NCBI RefSeq assembly: GCF_021495345.1
Contig: NZ_CP099397.1
Coordinates: 4,464,001 to 4,528,000 of the forward strand
Length of the DNA: 64,000 nucleotides
Direction of reading: 5' to 3'
From: Pseudomonas hydrolytica
Lineage (GTDB): Bacteria > Pseudomonadota > Gammaproteobacteria > Pseudomonadales > Pseudomonadaceae
The notes under the pieces were generated by a model. It had not been told where the DNA came from and made no database searches. It saw only the letters and a list, made by a program, of their open reading frames with translations. Below, in pieces: positions 19,190-27,174 of this stretch. The position numbers and the translations under genes are program-made. Position 1 is the stretch's first letter, and each line of letters opens with the position of its first letter.

Positions 19190-20502
19190 GCGTCTGGCTG
19201 GACAACCTGACCACCTGGCTGAGCGCCAACCCGCAATGGCTGGGGCTGGCGATCTTCCTTATCGCCCTGTTCGAATGCCTGGCCCTGGTGGGCATCCTCC
19301 TGCCAGGCGTGGTGCTGCTGTTCAGCGTCGCCCTGCTGGCCGGCAGCGGCGTACTCAGCCTGTGGGAAACGCTGGCGCTGGCCTATGCCGGTGGCTTCTG
19401 CGGCGACCTGCTGTCCTACACCCTGGGGCGACGCTTCAAGCACAACATTCCGCGCCTGCCGATCCTGCGCCGTCATCCGCAGTGGGTGATGCGCGCCGAG
19501 CTGTACTTCCGCCATTACGGCGTGGCCAGCCTGCTGGTGGGGCGCTTCATCGGCCCCCTGCGCCCTCTGCTGCCGCTAGTCGCCGGCATGCTGAACATGC
19601 CGCTACTGCGCTTCATTCTGGTGAGTCTGGTGGCGGCAGCCGGTTGGTCGGTGGCCTACCTGCTGCCCGGCTGGGCCACCGGCGCCGCGCTGCGCCTGCC
19701 GATGGCCGAGGGGTTCTGGACGGAGGCGGCCGTTCTGCTGGCCGGCATCGGCCTGATCCTGCTGCTGACGGTGCAGGCCAGCCTGGCGGGAAAACAACGC
19801 GCCAGCCTGCTCGCCGGCGGGCTCAGCCTGCTGCTGTTGCTGGCGATCATGATCGGCTGGCCACACCTGGATGCGCTGGACCAGGGCCTGCTGACCCTGG
19901 TCCAGGAGCAGCGCCGGGCGCACCTGGATCGCTGGATCGTCACCCTGACGCGGCTCGGCGATCTGCGCACGCAACTGGTGGCGGCCGTGGTGCTGTGCAG
20001 CCTGCTGCTGCTCGCCCGGCAATGGCGTCATCTGCTGTTCGCCGGTTCCACGCTGCTGCTCACCGCGCTGGGCAACACCACGCTCAAGCACGGTTTCGCC
20101 CGCGTGCGTCCCGATATTCTGAGCGAGCCGCTGACCAGCTTCAGCTTCCCCAGCGGTCACAGTTCGGCCTCGTTCGCCTTCTTCCTGGTGCTCGGGGTAC
20201 TTGCCGGTCGAGGTCAGGGCGTGCGTCTGCGCCTGGCCTGGCTGGTGGTGGCCTGTCTGCCGGCGCTGGCCATTGCCCTGTCGCGCGTCTATCTGGGCGT
20301 GCACTGGCCCAGCGACGTGATCGCCGGGGCACTGCTGGCATCGGCCGTATGCGGCCTGAGCCTGACCCTGTGCCAGCGCCGCGAGGTGCTGCCGGCATTG
20401 CCGGCACGCCTGTGGTGGATCGTGCTGCCAGCCTGCCTGGCGGTACTCGGCGGCATGGCGGCCTGGCAACTGTCGGCCGCGCTGCTGCGCTACGCCTACT
20501 GA
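19186..20502 (+). CDS. DedA-family / PAP2 phosphatase fusion membrane protein
   Basis: 438-aa polytopic inner-membrane protein. The N-terminal half (about 1-200) is DedA-like (FECLALVGILLPGVVLLFSV, then GGFCGDLLSYTLGR and RFIGPLRPLLPLVAG). The C-terminal half is a PAP2 phosphatase with the three motifs KHGFARVRP (KxxxxxxRP), PSGHSS (PSGH) and SRVYLGVHWPSD (SRxxxxxHxxxD). It probably hydrolyses a lipid pyrophosphate or phosphatidate; DedA proteins act in undecaprenyl-phosphate or phospholipid translocation. It starts at TTG, supported by AGGAGGT 6 nt upstream, and overlaps the glycosylase stop. Confidence 0.9.
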   Translation: MSVWLDNLTTWLSANPQWLGLAIFLIALFECLALVGILLPGVVLLFSVALLAGSGVLSLWETLALAYAGGFCGDLLSYTLGRRFKHNIPRLPILRRHPQWVMRAELYFRHYGVASLLVGRFIGPLRPLLPLVAGMLNMPLLRFILVSLVAAAGWSVAYLLPGWATGAALRLPMAEGFWTEAAVLLAGIGLILLLTVQASLAGKQRASLLAGGLSLLLLLAIMIGWPHLDALDQGLLTLVQEQRRAHLDRWIVTLTRLGDLRTQLVAAVVLCSLLLLARQWRHLLFAGSTLLLTALGNTTLKHGFARVRPDILSEPLTSFSFPSGHSSASFAFFLVLGVLAGRGQGVRLRLAWLVVACLPALAIALSRVYLGVHWPSDVIAGALLASAVCGLSLTLCQRREVLPALPARLWWIVLPACLAVLGGMAAWQLSAALLRYAY

Positions 20503-20511
20503 GCCCAGGCT

Positions 20512-21096
20512 TCAGGCATCGCCCTGCAGCTGATCCACCATGACCTGCAGCTGTTCCAGGCGCTGCGCGGGATCGTCCTGCTGCAACAGCTGCAGTTTCT
20601 GCGTCGGCTCCAGCGGCAGCAGATAGGCCAGCTGATTCGCCAGCTGCTGCTGAGCGCCGACCACTCCGGCCATGCCCAGCCCCGAAACCAGCGGATGCTC
20701 GGCCAGGGCGGCTAGCAAGGCGGCCAGGTCGGCATGCTCGCCGAGCAGCGGTCGATCCTCCTGCTCCGGCAGCCAGTCCACCTCCGCCAGCGTCAGTTGA
20801 TCCGGCAGTACGCGAGCCTCGCGTACCCTGAAACGCCGTCCGCCCTCGACCCGGATGCCCAGCAGGCCGTTGGGGCGCTGCTGGAAGTCGCGCACCAGCG
20901 CCTCGCAGCCGATGGCGGCGAAGCTGCTGGCGGCCTCGCCCACCTCCGCGCCGTCGACGATGCACACCACGCCGAAGCCGCTGCCCTGTTTCATGCAGCG
21001 GCTGATCATGTCCAGATAGCGCGCCTCGAATATCTGCAGATCGAGCATGCAGCCGGGGAACAGCACGGTATTGAGGGGGAACAGCGGCAGGTTCAT
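20512..21096 (-). CDS. LON peptidase substrate-binding (N-terminal) domain protein
   Basis: 194-aa stand-alone LON substrate-binding domain (LPLFPLNTVLFPGCMLDLQI, then FEARYLDMI and GFGVV) without ATPase or protease domains. Its biological role is unproven. The start at 21096 is chosen over 21120 because GAGGTGACG precedes it. It follows lrgB by 8 bp on the same strand. Confidence 0.88.
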   Translation of the reverse strand: MNLPLFPLNTVLFPGCMLDLQIFEARYLDMISRCMKQGSGFGVVCIVDGAEVGEAASSFAAIGCEALVRDFQQRPNGLLGIRVEGGRRFRVREARVLPDQLTLAEVDWLPEQEDRPLLGEHADLAALLAALAEHPLVSGLGMAGVVGAQQQLANQLAYLLPLEPTQKLQLLQQDDPAQRLEQLQVMVDQLQGDA

Positions 21097-21103
21097 CGTC
21101 ACC

Positions 21104-21820
21104 TCATAAGAACAGGACAATCGCCAGCGGCAACAGCACCGCGGTGATCACGCCCATCAGGCTCATGGCCAGGGCGGCGAAGGCGCCGCACTCGTCGCTC
21201 TCCTGCAGCGCCCGCGCCGTGCCTACGGCATGGGCGGTGATGCCCAGCGCCATGCCCAGCGCCGCCGGATGACGCACGCCGCACAGACGCAGCAGCGAAG
21301 GCCCGACCATGGCGCCGATGACCCCGGTGATCATCACGAACACCGCCGCCAGCGCGGCGATGCCGCCGATCTGCTCGGCCACCAGCATGGCGATCGGCGA
21401 GGTCACGGACTTCGGCGCCATGCTCATCAGCATCAGCCGCTCGGCGCCGAACAGCCAGGCCAGCCCGGCTCCCAACAGCGTAGCCAAGGTGCCGGCGATC
21501 GACAGGGTGAGGATGATCGGCCAGAACAACTGGCGGATTCGCCGCAGGTTGAGATACAGCGGCACCGCCAGCGCCACCGTGGCCGGGCCGAGCAGCAGGG
21601 TCAGCAGCGAAACGCTGCTGCGGTATTCGGCGAAGCTCAAACCGCACAGCAGCAGAATGCCGATCACCGTGAGCATCGATACCAGCACCGGCTGCAGGAA
21701 TACCCAGCGGGTACGCTCATAGGCGGCAACGGCCAGCTGATAGGCGCCCAGGGTGATGCCGACACCGAACAGCGGGTGATGAATCAGCGCCTGCCAGGCG
21801 CCCTGCCAGTCCGGACTCAT
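21104..21820 (-). CDS. lrgB: LrgB/CidB-family membrane protein
   Basis: 238-aa polytopic inner-membrane protein of the LrgB/YohK family (EPKSVTSPIA-like motif seen as MAPKSVTSPIAMLVAEQIGG; C-terminal GITAHAVGTARALQESDECG). The LrgAB/CidAB pair modulates murein hydrolase activity or exports small metabolites, depending on the organism. The ATG overlaps the lrgA stop by 4 nt. Confidence 0.92.
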   Translation of the reverse strand: MSPDWQGAWQALIHHPLFGVGITLGAYQLAVAAYERTRWVFLQPVLVSMLTVIGILLLCGLSFAEYRSSVSLLTLLLGPATVALAVPLYLNLRRIRQLFWPIILTLSIAGTLATLLGAGLAWLFGAERLMLMSMAPKSVTSPIAMLVAEQIGGIAALAAVFVMITGVIGAMVGPSLLRLCGVRHPAALGMALGITAHAVGTARALQESDECGAFAALAMSLMGVITAVLLPLAIVLFL

Positions 21821-22176
21821 GCTTCCTCCCGACGCTGCTGGCGCTCGATCAGCTTCTGCATCAGCCAGCCGGCGAACGCCACCGACAGCAACAGCGACAG
21901 CAGCAATGCACCGACCACCGCCCAGAAGTCGGCGGCGATGGCGCCGGCATAGGCCATCACCCCGACGGCCGGCGGCACCAGGATCAGCGGCAGGTACTTG
22001 AGCAGGCTGCTGGAGGCGAGGCTGAGCGGCTCGCCCACCTCGCCGCGCAGCATGAGGAACACGAACAGCAGCAGCATGCCGATGATCGGCCCCGGCAACA
22101 TGGGCAGCAGCAAAACGTTGAGGACGGTACCGAGCAACTGGCAGAGCACCAGCCAGGAAAGGCCGCGAAGCAGCAT
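21817..22176 (-). CDS. lrgA: LrgA/CidA-family holin-like protein
   Basis: 119-aa protein with four predicted transmembrane helices and the family motif LPGPIIGMLLLFVFL (PGxxxGMxLL). The ATG at 22176 is preferred over a TTG at 22182; GGAG lies about 11 nt upstream. It is the first gene of lrgA-lrgB-LON. Confidence 0.92.
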   Translation of the reverse strand: MLLRGLSWLVLCQLLGTVLNVLLLPMLPGPIIGMLLLFVFLMLRGEVGEPLSLASSSLLKYLPLILVPPAVGVMAYAGAIAADFWAVVGALLLSLLLSVAFAGWLMQKLIERQQRREEA

Positions 22177-22330
22177 GGGCAATCTCCGAAACGAGCGATG
22201 CCCAGTACCACCGCGCTAGCAGGGGTATCCGGGCAATCTTGAGGGCATGCCGGCCATTATAGGCGCGATGACCCGGCGCTGGCCTCTGTATTGCCTCGTC
22301 CGTATGGCCTATGCCCCGCCATTCAGTGGA

Positions 22331-22345
22331 TCAAGGCAGGCTTGA
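22331..22345. promoter_or_regulatory. Short inverted repeat upstream of the MaoC gene
   Basis: TCAAG-GCAGG-CTTGA, 82 bp before the MaoC start in the divergent 250-bp lrgA/maoC gap. TTGACC overlaps its right edge and may be a -35 element with a poor -10 (TGATCT) 17 bp on. Nothing else clear is visible in this gap. Confidence 0.25.
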
Positions 22346-22426
22346 CCCGTTGCCGGCCCCGTGATGATCTAGGCCGCAACGGTTCCACGCACACAAGAAA
22401 AACACCCGCGTCCTCAAGGAGGAACT

Positions 22427-22882
22427 ATGCCGTTCGTACCCGTAGCAGAGCTCAAGGACTATGTTGGCAAGGAACTCGGCAAGTCCGAGTGGCTGACCAT
22501 CGACCAGCAGCGCATCAACCAGTTCGCCGAATGCACCGGCGACCATCAGTTCATCCACGTCGACCCGGAAAAGGCCAAGCTGACCCCCTTCGGCACCACC
22601 ATCGCGCACGGTTTTCTGTCGCTGTCGCTGGTACCGATGCTGATGGAAGGCATCATGATCATGCCGCAGGGCCTGAAGATGGCGGTGAACTATGGCCTCG
22701 ACAGCGTGCGCTTCATCCAGCCGGTGAAGGTCGACTCCAAGGTGCGCCTGACGGTGACCCTGACCGACGCCAACGAAAAGAACCCCGGCCAGTGGCTGCT
22801 CAAGGCCCGCGCCGTGCTGGAGATCGAAGGCCAGGAGAAGCCGGCCTATATCGCCGAACCGCTGACCCTCTGCTTCGTCTGA
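22427..22882 (+). CDS. MaoC-like (R)-specific enoyl-CoA hydratase
   Basis: 151-aa hot-dog-fold protein. The catalytic segment FAECTGDHQFIHVDPEKAK contains the D-x(4)-H dyad, and GTTIAHGFLSLSL is the conserved second motif of the MaoC/NodN family. It is expected to hydrate trans-2-enoyl-CoA or a similar substrate. AGGAGG lies 7 nt before the ATG. It is transcribed alone, followed by the MORN protein. Confidence 0.9.
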   Translation: MPFVPVAELKDYVGKELGKSEWLTIDQQRINQFAECTGDHQFIHVDPEKAKLTPFGTTIAHGFLSLSLVPMLMEGIMIMPQGLKMAVNYGLDSVRFIQPVKVDSKVRLTVTLTDANEKNPGQWLLKARAVLEIEGQEKPAYIAEPLTLCFV

Positions 22883-23024
22883 CCCGGCCATCCGGTCGTT
22901 CCCGTTTTCGGCGCTCCGCGCCGGAGCGGGAACGCACTCGCGTCTGCAAAGCGTGAGACTCGGCAGCGCAAGCGTCCAGGCTTGCGGCATACTGCGGGCC
23001 ACAGCACCGACCTGGATGTCCGTC

Positions 23025-24749
23025 ATGAACCCCCTTGCCCTGCGCCTGCTCCCCCTTTGCCTGTCCCTGCTGCTCGCCGGTTGCGACGAGGCGCGCCCGC
23101 TGCTGCCGGCCAACGCCATCCTGCCCGACGGCGCCGAGTATCGCGGCGAGATCGTCGACGGTCTGCTGCAAGGCCCCGGACGCCTGGACTACCGCAACGG
23201 CAGCTGGTTCGTCGGCCAGTTCAAGGACGGCATGTTCGAGGGGCCCGGCGAATGGCAGGGCCCCGGCGGCGAGCATTACCTGGGCGACTTTCACCAGGGC
23301 ATGTTCCATGGCCATGGCACCCTGACCTACGCCGATGGCAGCCGCTATCAGGGCGGTTTCGAGCGCAACCGTTTCAATGGCGAGGGCCTGCTGGAGCAGG
23401 GTGGCCAGCGTTATCAGGGCGAGTTTCTCAACGACCGCTTCCATGGCCTGGGCAAACTGGAAATGGCTGACGGCAGCAGCTTCCAGGGCCAGTTCGTCAA
23501 TGGCCAGCCCGAGGGCCAGGGCGTGCGCAGCGATGCCTACGGCAATCAGTTCAGCGGTCTGTTCGCCCAGGGCCTGCTCAGCGGCCAGGGCAGCTATCGC
23601 AACGCCGATGGCGACAACTACAGCGGCGGATTCCAGAACGACGAGTTTCACGGCAAGGGCCGTTACCAGAGCGCCAACGGTGAAGTCTGGGCCGGCGAGT
23701 TCGTCGAGGGCATGATGCAGGGCCCTGGTGAATACAACGATGGCGACGGCACCCGCTACCTCGGCGAGTTTGCCGACTGGCAGTACGAAGGCGAAGGCCT
23801 GCTCACCCTGCCCGATGGCAGCGCTTACCGGGGGCGTTTCTCCGGCGGCGAATACAGCGGTCAGGGCACCCTGACCCTGGCCGACGGCAGCCGCCAATCC
23901 GGCACCTGGCAAGACGGCAGACTGGTGCGTGACGATCAGGGCCAGGTGCTGCCCGACAGCCTCGAACTGGGCCTGCTGCAACAAGGCCAGCTGCTCGACG
24001 AAGCCATCGCCGCGATTCCGGCCTCGACAGAGGCGCGCGAACTCTATGCCCTGACCCTGGCCGGCGATGGCAAGCAGAGCGTGTTCATGCGCGAGGCGGA
24101 CTACGTCAGCCGCCTGATGCGTGAACGCTTCGGCGCCCATGGCAGCATCAGCCTGATCAACCATCGCGACCATCTCGCCGACCGCCCGCTGGCCACCCGC
24201 GAGAATCTCACCCGTGTGGTCCAGGCCCTGGCCGAACGCAGCGGCGAGGAAGACCTGATCTTTATCTATCTGACCAGCCATGGCTCGCGCCGCCACGAAC
24301 TCAATCTCGACCAGCCGCGCCTGCAGCTGGCCGACCTGCCGGCCAGCGAACTGGCTGCCCTGCTCGCCCCGCTCAAGCAGCGCAACAAGGTGGTGGTGAT
24401 ATCGGCCTGCTACTCCGGCGGTTTCATCCCGCCGCTGAAAGACGACAAGACCCTGGTGATGACCGCCGCACGCGCCGACCGGGTGTCCTTCGGCTGCAGC
24501 GAAGAGAACGACTTCACCTATTTCGGCCGCGCCCTGTTCGCCGAGGCGCTGGGCGAAACCGACAACCTGGAACGGGCCTTCGAACTGGCCAGGGAACGCG
24601 TCGCCGAGCGCGAGCAGAGCGACGGTTTCGAACCTTCCGAACCGCAGATCTGGGCGCCACGCGGCGTACTCCAGCATTGGCGCAGCCTGCGCCAGAATCA
24701 GGCTGAGCGAGCCCTGGGGGCCGTGGCCAGCAGTAGCGGCAACGACTAA
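23025..24749 (+). CDS. MORN-repeat lipoprotein with C13-type cysteine peptidase domain
   Basis: 574-aa predicted lipoprotein. The signal peptide ends in lipobox LLAGC (Cys19), followed by Asp at +2, which in enterobacteria would favour inner-membrane retention. Residues about 34-305 contain eleven complete MORN repeats (YxGxFxxGxxxGxGxx pattern, for example YQGEFLNDRFHGLGKL) plus one partial. Residues about 330-560 form a caspase/legumain-like C13 peptidase: catalytic His in LTSHGSRRHE and Cys in VVVISACYSGGF, followed by TAARADRVSFGCSE. Function unknown; a membrane-anchored protease with a MORN scaffold is inferred. The start could also be 23016. Confidence 0.88.
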   Translation: MNPLALRLLPLCLSLLLAGCDEARPLLPANAILPDGAEYRGEIVDGLLQGPGRLDYRNGSWFVGQFKDGMFEGPGEWQGPGGEHYLGDFHQGMFHGHGTLTYADGSRYQGGFERNRFNGEGLLEQGGQRYQGEFLNDRFHGLGKLEMADGSSFQGQFVNGQPEGQGVRSDAYGNQFSGLFAQGLLSGQGSYRNADGDNYSGGFQNDEFHGKGRYQSANGEVWAGEFVEGMMQGPGEYNDGDGTRYLGEFADWQYEGEGLLTLPDGSAYRGRFSGGEYSGQGTLTLADGSRQSGTWQDGRLVRDDQGQVLPDSLELGLLQQGQLLDEAIAAIPASTEARELYALTLAGDGKQSVFMREADYVSRLMRERFGAHGSISLINHRDHLADRPLATRENLTRVVQALAERSGEEDLIFIYLTSHGSRRHELNLDQPRLQLADLPASELAALLAPLKQRNKVVVISACYSGGFIPPLKDDKTLVMTAARADRVSFGCSEENDFTYFGRALFAEALGETDNLERAFELARERVAEREQSDGFEPSEPQIWAPRGVLQHWRSLRQNQAERALGAVASSSGND

Positions 24750-24779
24750 GCTCAGCTGTAACGGACTAGAGACAACTGC

Positions 24780-25421
24780 ATGCACCTGACCCCGCAACAT
24801 ATCCTGCTCGCTGGCGCCACCGGCCTTACCGGCGAACATCTGCTCGATCGTCTGCTCAGCGAGCCGACGGTCGCCCGCGTGCTGGCGCCGACGCGACGCC
24901 CGCTGGCCGCCCATGCCCATCTGGAAAACCCGGTCGGTGATCTGCAGGCCCTGCTGCCGCAGCTTTCCGGCCAGGTCGACACCGCCTTCTGCTGCCTGGG
25001 CAGCACCATCAAGCAGGCCGGCTCGCAGGAGGCCTTCCGCGCCGTCGACCACGACCTGGTGCTGGCCTTCGCCCGTCGCGCTCGCGAGCTGGGCGCACGG
25101 CATCTGGTGGTGATCAGCGCCCTGGGCGCCAATCCCAACTCCTCGGTGTTCTACAACCGCGTCAAGGGCGAGACCGAGCAAGCGCTGAAGGCCATGGACT
25201 GGCCGCAACTGACCATCGCCCGCCCCTCGCTGCTGCTCGGTGCGCGCCAGGAGTTTCGTCTTGGCGAGCGCCTGGCGGCGCCGCTGCTGCGCTGGCTGCC
25301 GGGCAAATACCGCGGCATCGACGCCTGCGCCCTGGCCCGCGCGCTGTGGCGCCTGGCGCTGGAGAAAGAAGACGGCGTGCGCGTGATAGAGTCCTCCGAC
25401 CTGCGCCGCCTGGGGCGCTGA
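24780..25421 (+). CDS. NAD(P)-binding Rossmann-fold protein (atypical SDR, HTATIP2-like)
   Basis: 213-aa protein with a nucleotide-binding N-terminus ([19 protein letters not shown]), [38 protein letters not shown] and an [11 protein letters not shown] segment, the layout of NAD(P)H-binding/NmrA-like and HTATIP2 (CC3) family proteins. It is probably an oxidoreductase or redox sensor; the substrate is unknown. The gene follows the MORN gene by 30 bp. Confidence 0.82.
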   Translation: MHLTPQHILLAGATGLTGEHLLDRLLSEPTVARVLAPTRRPLAAHAHLENPVGDLQALLPQLSGQVDTAFCCLGSTIKQAGSQEAFRAVDHDLVLAFARRARELGARHLVVISALGANPNSSVFYNRVKGETEQALKAMDWPQLTIARPSLLLGARQEFRLGERLAAPLLRWLPGKYRGIDACALARALWRLALEKEDGVRVIESSDLRRLGR

Positions 25422-25425
25422 TGCC

Positions 25426-25779
25426 GTGGACAAGCCGATGAAACCGACAAGCCTGATCGAAGCCCTGCAAGACGCCGACATGCTGGAGATCGATGGCCTG
25501 CATGCCTGGCAGTTCGATCTGGACACCGAGCTGCTGGCCCAGGTCAGCGCCGGAACCGACAGCGCCGACAGCGCGGCCAAGCCGCTGCTGCAGGTGCACT
25601 GCATCGACGGCCGCGAGCGCCGCCTGTGGAAGTTCTCCCTCGCTGCGGTCAAGGCCGCGCGCCACCTCGAGGAGGACGACAGCTGGCTGATCGAAGGCAA
25701 CGAGGTCAGCCATTCCCTCAAGTGTTTCGCCGCCTATCGTGGCGACAACGATGACGACGACGGGCAAGACGAAGCCTGA
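25426..25779 (+). CDS. Conserved hypothetical acidic protein
   Basis: 117 aa, with no recognised catalytic motif. It contains LHAWQFDLDTELLAQV and RRLWKFSLAAVKAARH and a highly acidic tail (DNDDDDGQDEA). Pseudomonad genomes have a conserved small protein at this place (DUF5629-like, from memory). The start is a GTG 4 bp after the previous stop; the ATG at 25438 is an alternative. It lies in a tight four-gene run ending with the methyltransferase. Confidence 0.75.
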   Translation: MDKPMKPTSLIEALQDADMLEIDGLHAWQFDLDTELLAQVSAGTDSADSAAKPLLQVHCIDGRERRLWKFSLAAVKAARHLEEDDSWLIEGNEVSHSLKCFAAYRGDNDDDDGQDEA

Positions 25780-25782
25780 GCC

Positions 25783-26394
25783 ATGGGCCTTTACGACCGC
25801 CATATCCTGCCGCATCTGATCGATTTCGCCTGCGGCATGGGGGCGGTGATGAAGGCGCGCTCGCAGATCGTGCCGCTGGCGCGCGGACGCGTGCTGGAAA
25901 TCGGCATCGGCAGCGGTCTGAACCTGGGCTTCTACGATGCGCAGCGGGTCGAGGTGGTGGTCGGCGTCGACCCCTCCGCGGAGATGCAGGCCCTGGCCCG
26001 CGAACGCGCCGCACGCTGCCAGGTACCGGTGGAGATGATCGCCCTGGAACTGGGGCAGATTCAGGCGGCGGACGCCAGCTTCGACGATATCGTCTGCACC
26101 TTCACCCTGTGCACCATCCCCGATGCCATCGCCGTCCTGGGCGAAATGCGCCGCGTGCTGAAACCCGGCGGCCGCCTGCTGTTCTGCGAACACGGCCTGG
26201 CGCCGGACCTGCCGGTGGTGCGCTGGCAAAAGCGCCTGACGCCGCTGTGGAAACCGCTGGCCGGCGGCTGCCACCTGGACCGCGATATCCCCGCCCTGAT
26301 CGAAGCCGGCGGCTTTCATATCCGCGAGATGAGCACCGGCTATCTCAAGGGCCCGCGGCCGATGACCCACGTCTACCGCGGCTGGGCCGATTGA
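25783..26394 (+). CDS. Class I SAM-dependent methyltransferase (Methyltransf_11)
   Basis: 203 aa. SAM-binding motif I VLEIGIGSGLNLGFY (about 38-52), motif II VVVGVDPSAEMQ and post-motif DIVCTFTLCTIPD; GGRLLFCEHG is motif III. It is similar to UbiE/TehB-like small methyltransferases; the substrate is not evident. It starts 3 bp after the preceding gene and is probably translationally coupled. Confidence 0.85.
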   Translation: MGLYDRHILPHLIDFACGMGAVMKARSQIVPLARGRVLEIGIGSGLNLGFYDAQRVEVVVGVDPSAEMQALARERAARCQVPVEMIALELGQIQAADASFDDIVCTFTLCTIPDAIAVLGEMRRVLKPGGRLLFCEHGLAPDLPVVRWQKRLTPLWKPLAGGCHLDRDIPALIEAGGFHIREMSTGYLKGPRPMTHVYRGWAD

Positions 26395-26420
26395 CGTTGA
26401 TACGCGCGGCGTACGAAAGC

Positions 26421-26507
26421 GTAGGGTGCGCCGTGCGCACCGAAGCGGCCGCTGACATAAGCTCCCTGCGCGCATCAAGCACCTTGGTGCGCACGGCGCA
26501 CCCTACG
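26421..26507. repeat. REP-like inverted doublet, pair 2
   Basis: Copies at 26421-26441 and 26486-26507, inverted, 44 bp apart. The pair fills the gap between the convergent methyltransferase and response-regulator genes and could also act as a terminator structure. Confidence 0.85.
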
Positions 26508-26519
26508 CCCCCTGTGCGC

Positions 26520-27152
26520 TCAAATCTCTGAACGAATCGCCAGCGCATCCACCAGCCCGGCGGCGATGGCCATGCCCACCAGCTCCGGCAGCGTCTCGGC
26601 CTGCATGCGCTTCATCACCCGCGAGCGATACAGGTCGACGGTCTTCACGCTGATATCGAGCTGCTCGGCCACTTCGCGGTTGGTGTAGCCGCGCACCAAG
26701 GGCAGCAGCACGTCACGCTCACGCGGGGTGAGCTGATCGAGCCGCGTCTGCACCTCGGCCAGACGCGCGTCGCGCTTTGGCCGGGCCGGGCGGCGATCCA
26801 GCGCCTGCTGCACGCTGTCGAGCAACAGTTGCTCGTTGTAGGGCTTCTCGATGAAATCCACCGCGCCGGCCTTGAACGCGCGCACCACGATGGGCACGTC
26901 GGCATGACCGCTGACGAAGATCACCGGCAGGTCGATACCACGCGCGCGCATCTCCTCCTGCACGTTCAGCCCACCCATGCCGGGCATGCGCACATCGAGC
27001 AGCACGCAGGCATTGGCAGTCGGATCGCAAGCGTCGAGAAAGGCCCGACCGCTGGTGAAGGGCACGCCTGTCAGGCCAACCGACTCCAGCAGCCAGAGCG
27101 TCGAGTCGAGCATGCCCTGGTCGTCATCGACTACATAAACCCGTTGTTGCAT
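26520..27152 (-). CDS. FixJ/NarL-type response regulator (BfiR-like)
   Basis: 210 aa. Receiver domain (1-120) with acidic pocket DDD at 9-11, phospho-acceptor Asp53 (VLLDVRMPGM) and Lys103 (FIEKPYN). C-terminal LuxR/GerE helix-turn-helix (about 140-200; LTPRERDVLLPLVRGYTNREV). It is paired with the histidine kinase upstream (22-bp gap). In P. aeruginosa the pair next to homologues of the following ligase and dehydrogenase is BfiR/BfiS (PA4196/PA4197), so BfiR is the likely orthologue. The start is the ATG with GAGGAG upstream; the frame stays open beyond it. Confidence 0.9.
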   Translation of the reverse strand: MQQRVYVVDDDQGMLDSTLWLLESVGLTGVPFTSGRAFLDACDPTANACVLLDVRMPGMGGLNVQEEMRARGIDLPVIFVSGHADVPIVVRAFKAGAVDFIEKPYNEQLLLDSVQQALDRRPARPKRDARLAEVQTRLDQLTPRERDVLLPLVRGYTNREVAEQLDISVKTVDLYRSRVMKRMQAETLPELVGMAIAAGLVDALAIRSEI

Positions 27153-27174
27153 CTGCGTGCAGCTCCTCTTGTTG

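Noticed and set aside
22800..25721. 973-codon minus-strand open frame
   Set aside because: Lies antisense to the MORN-C13, Rossmann and small hypothetical genes; repetitive Gly/Ala/Val composition mirrors the MORN repeats.
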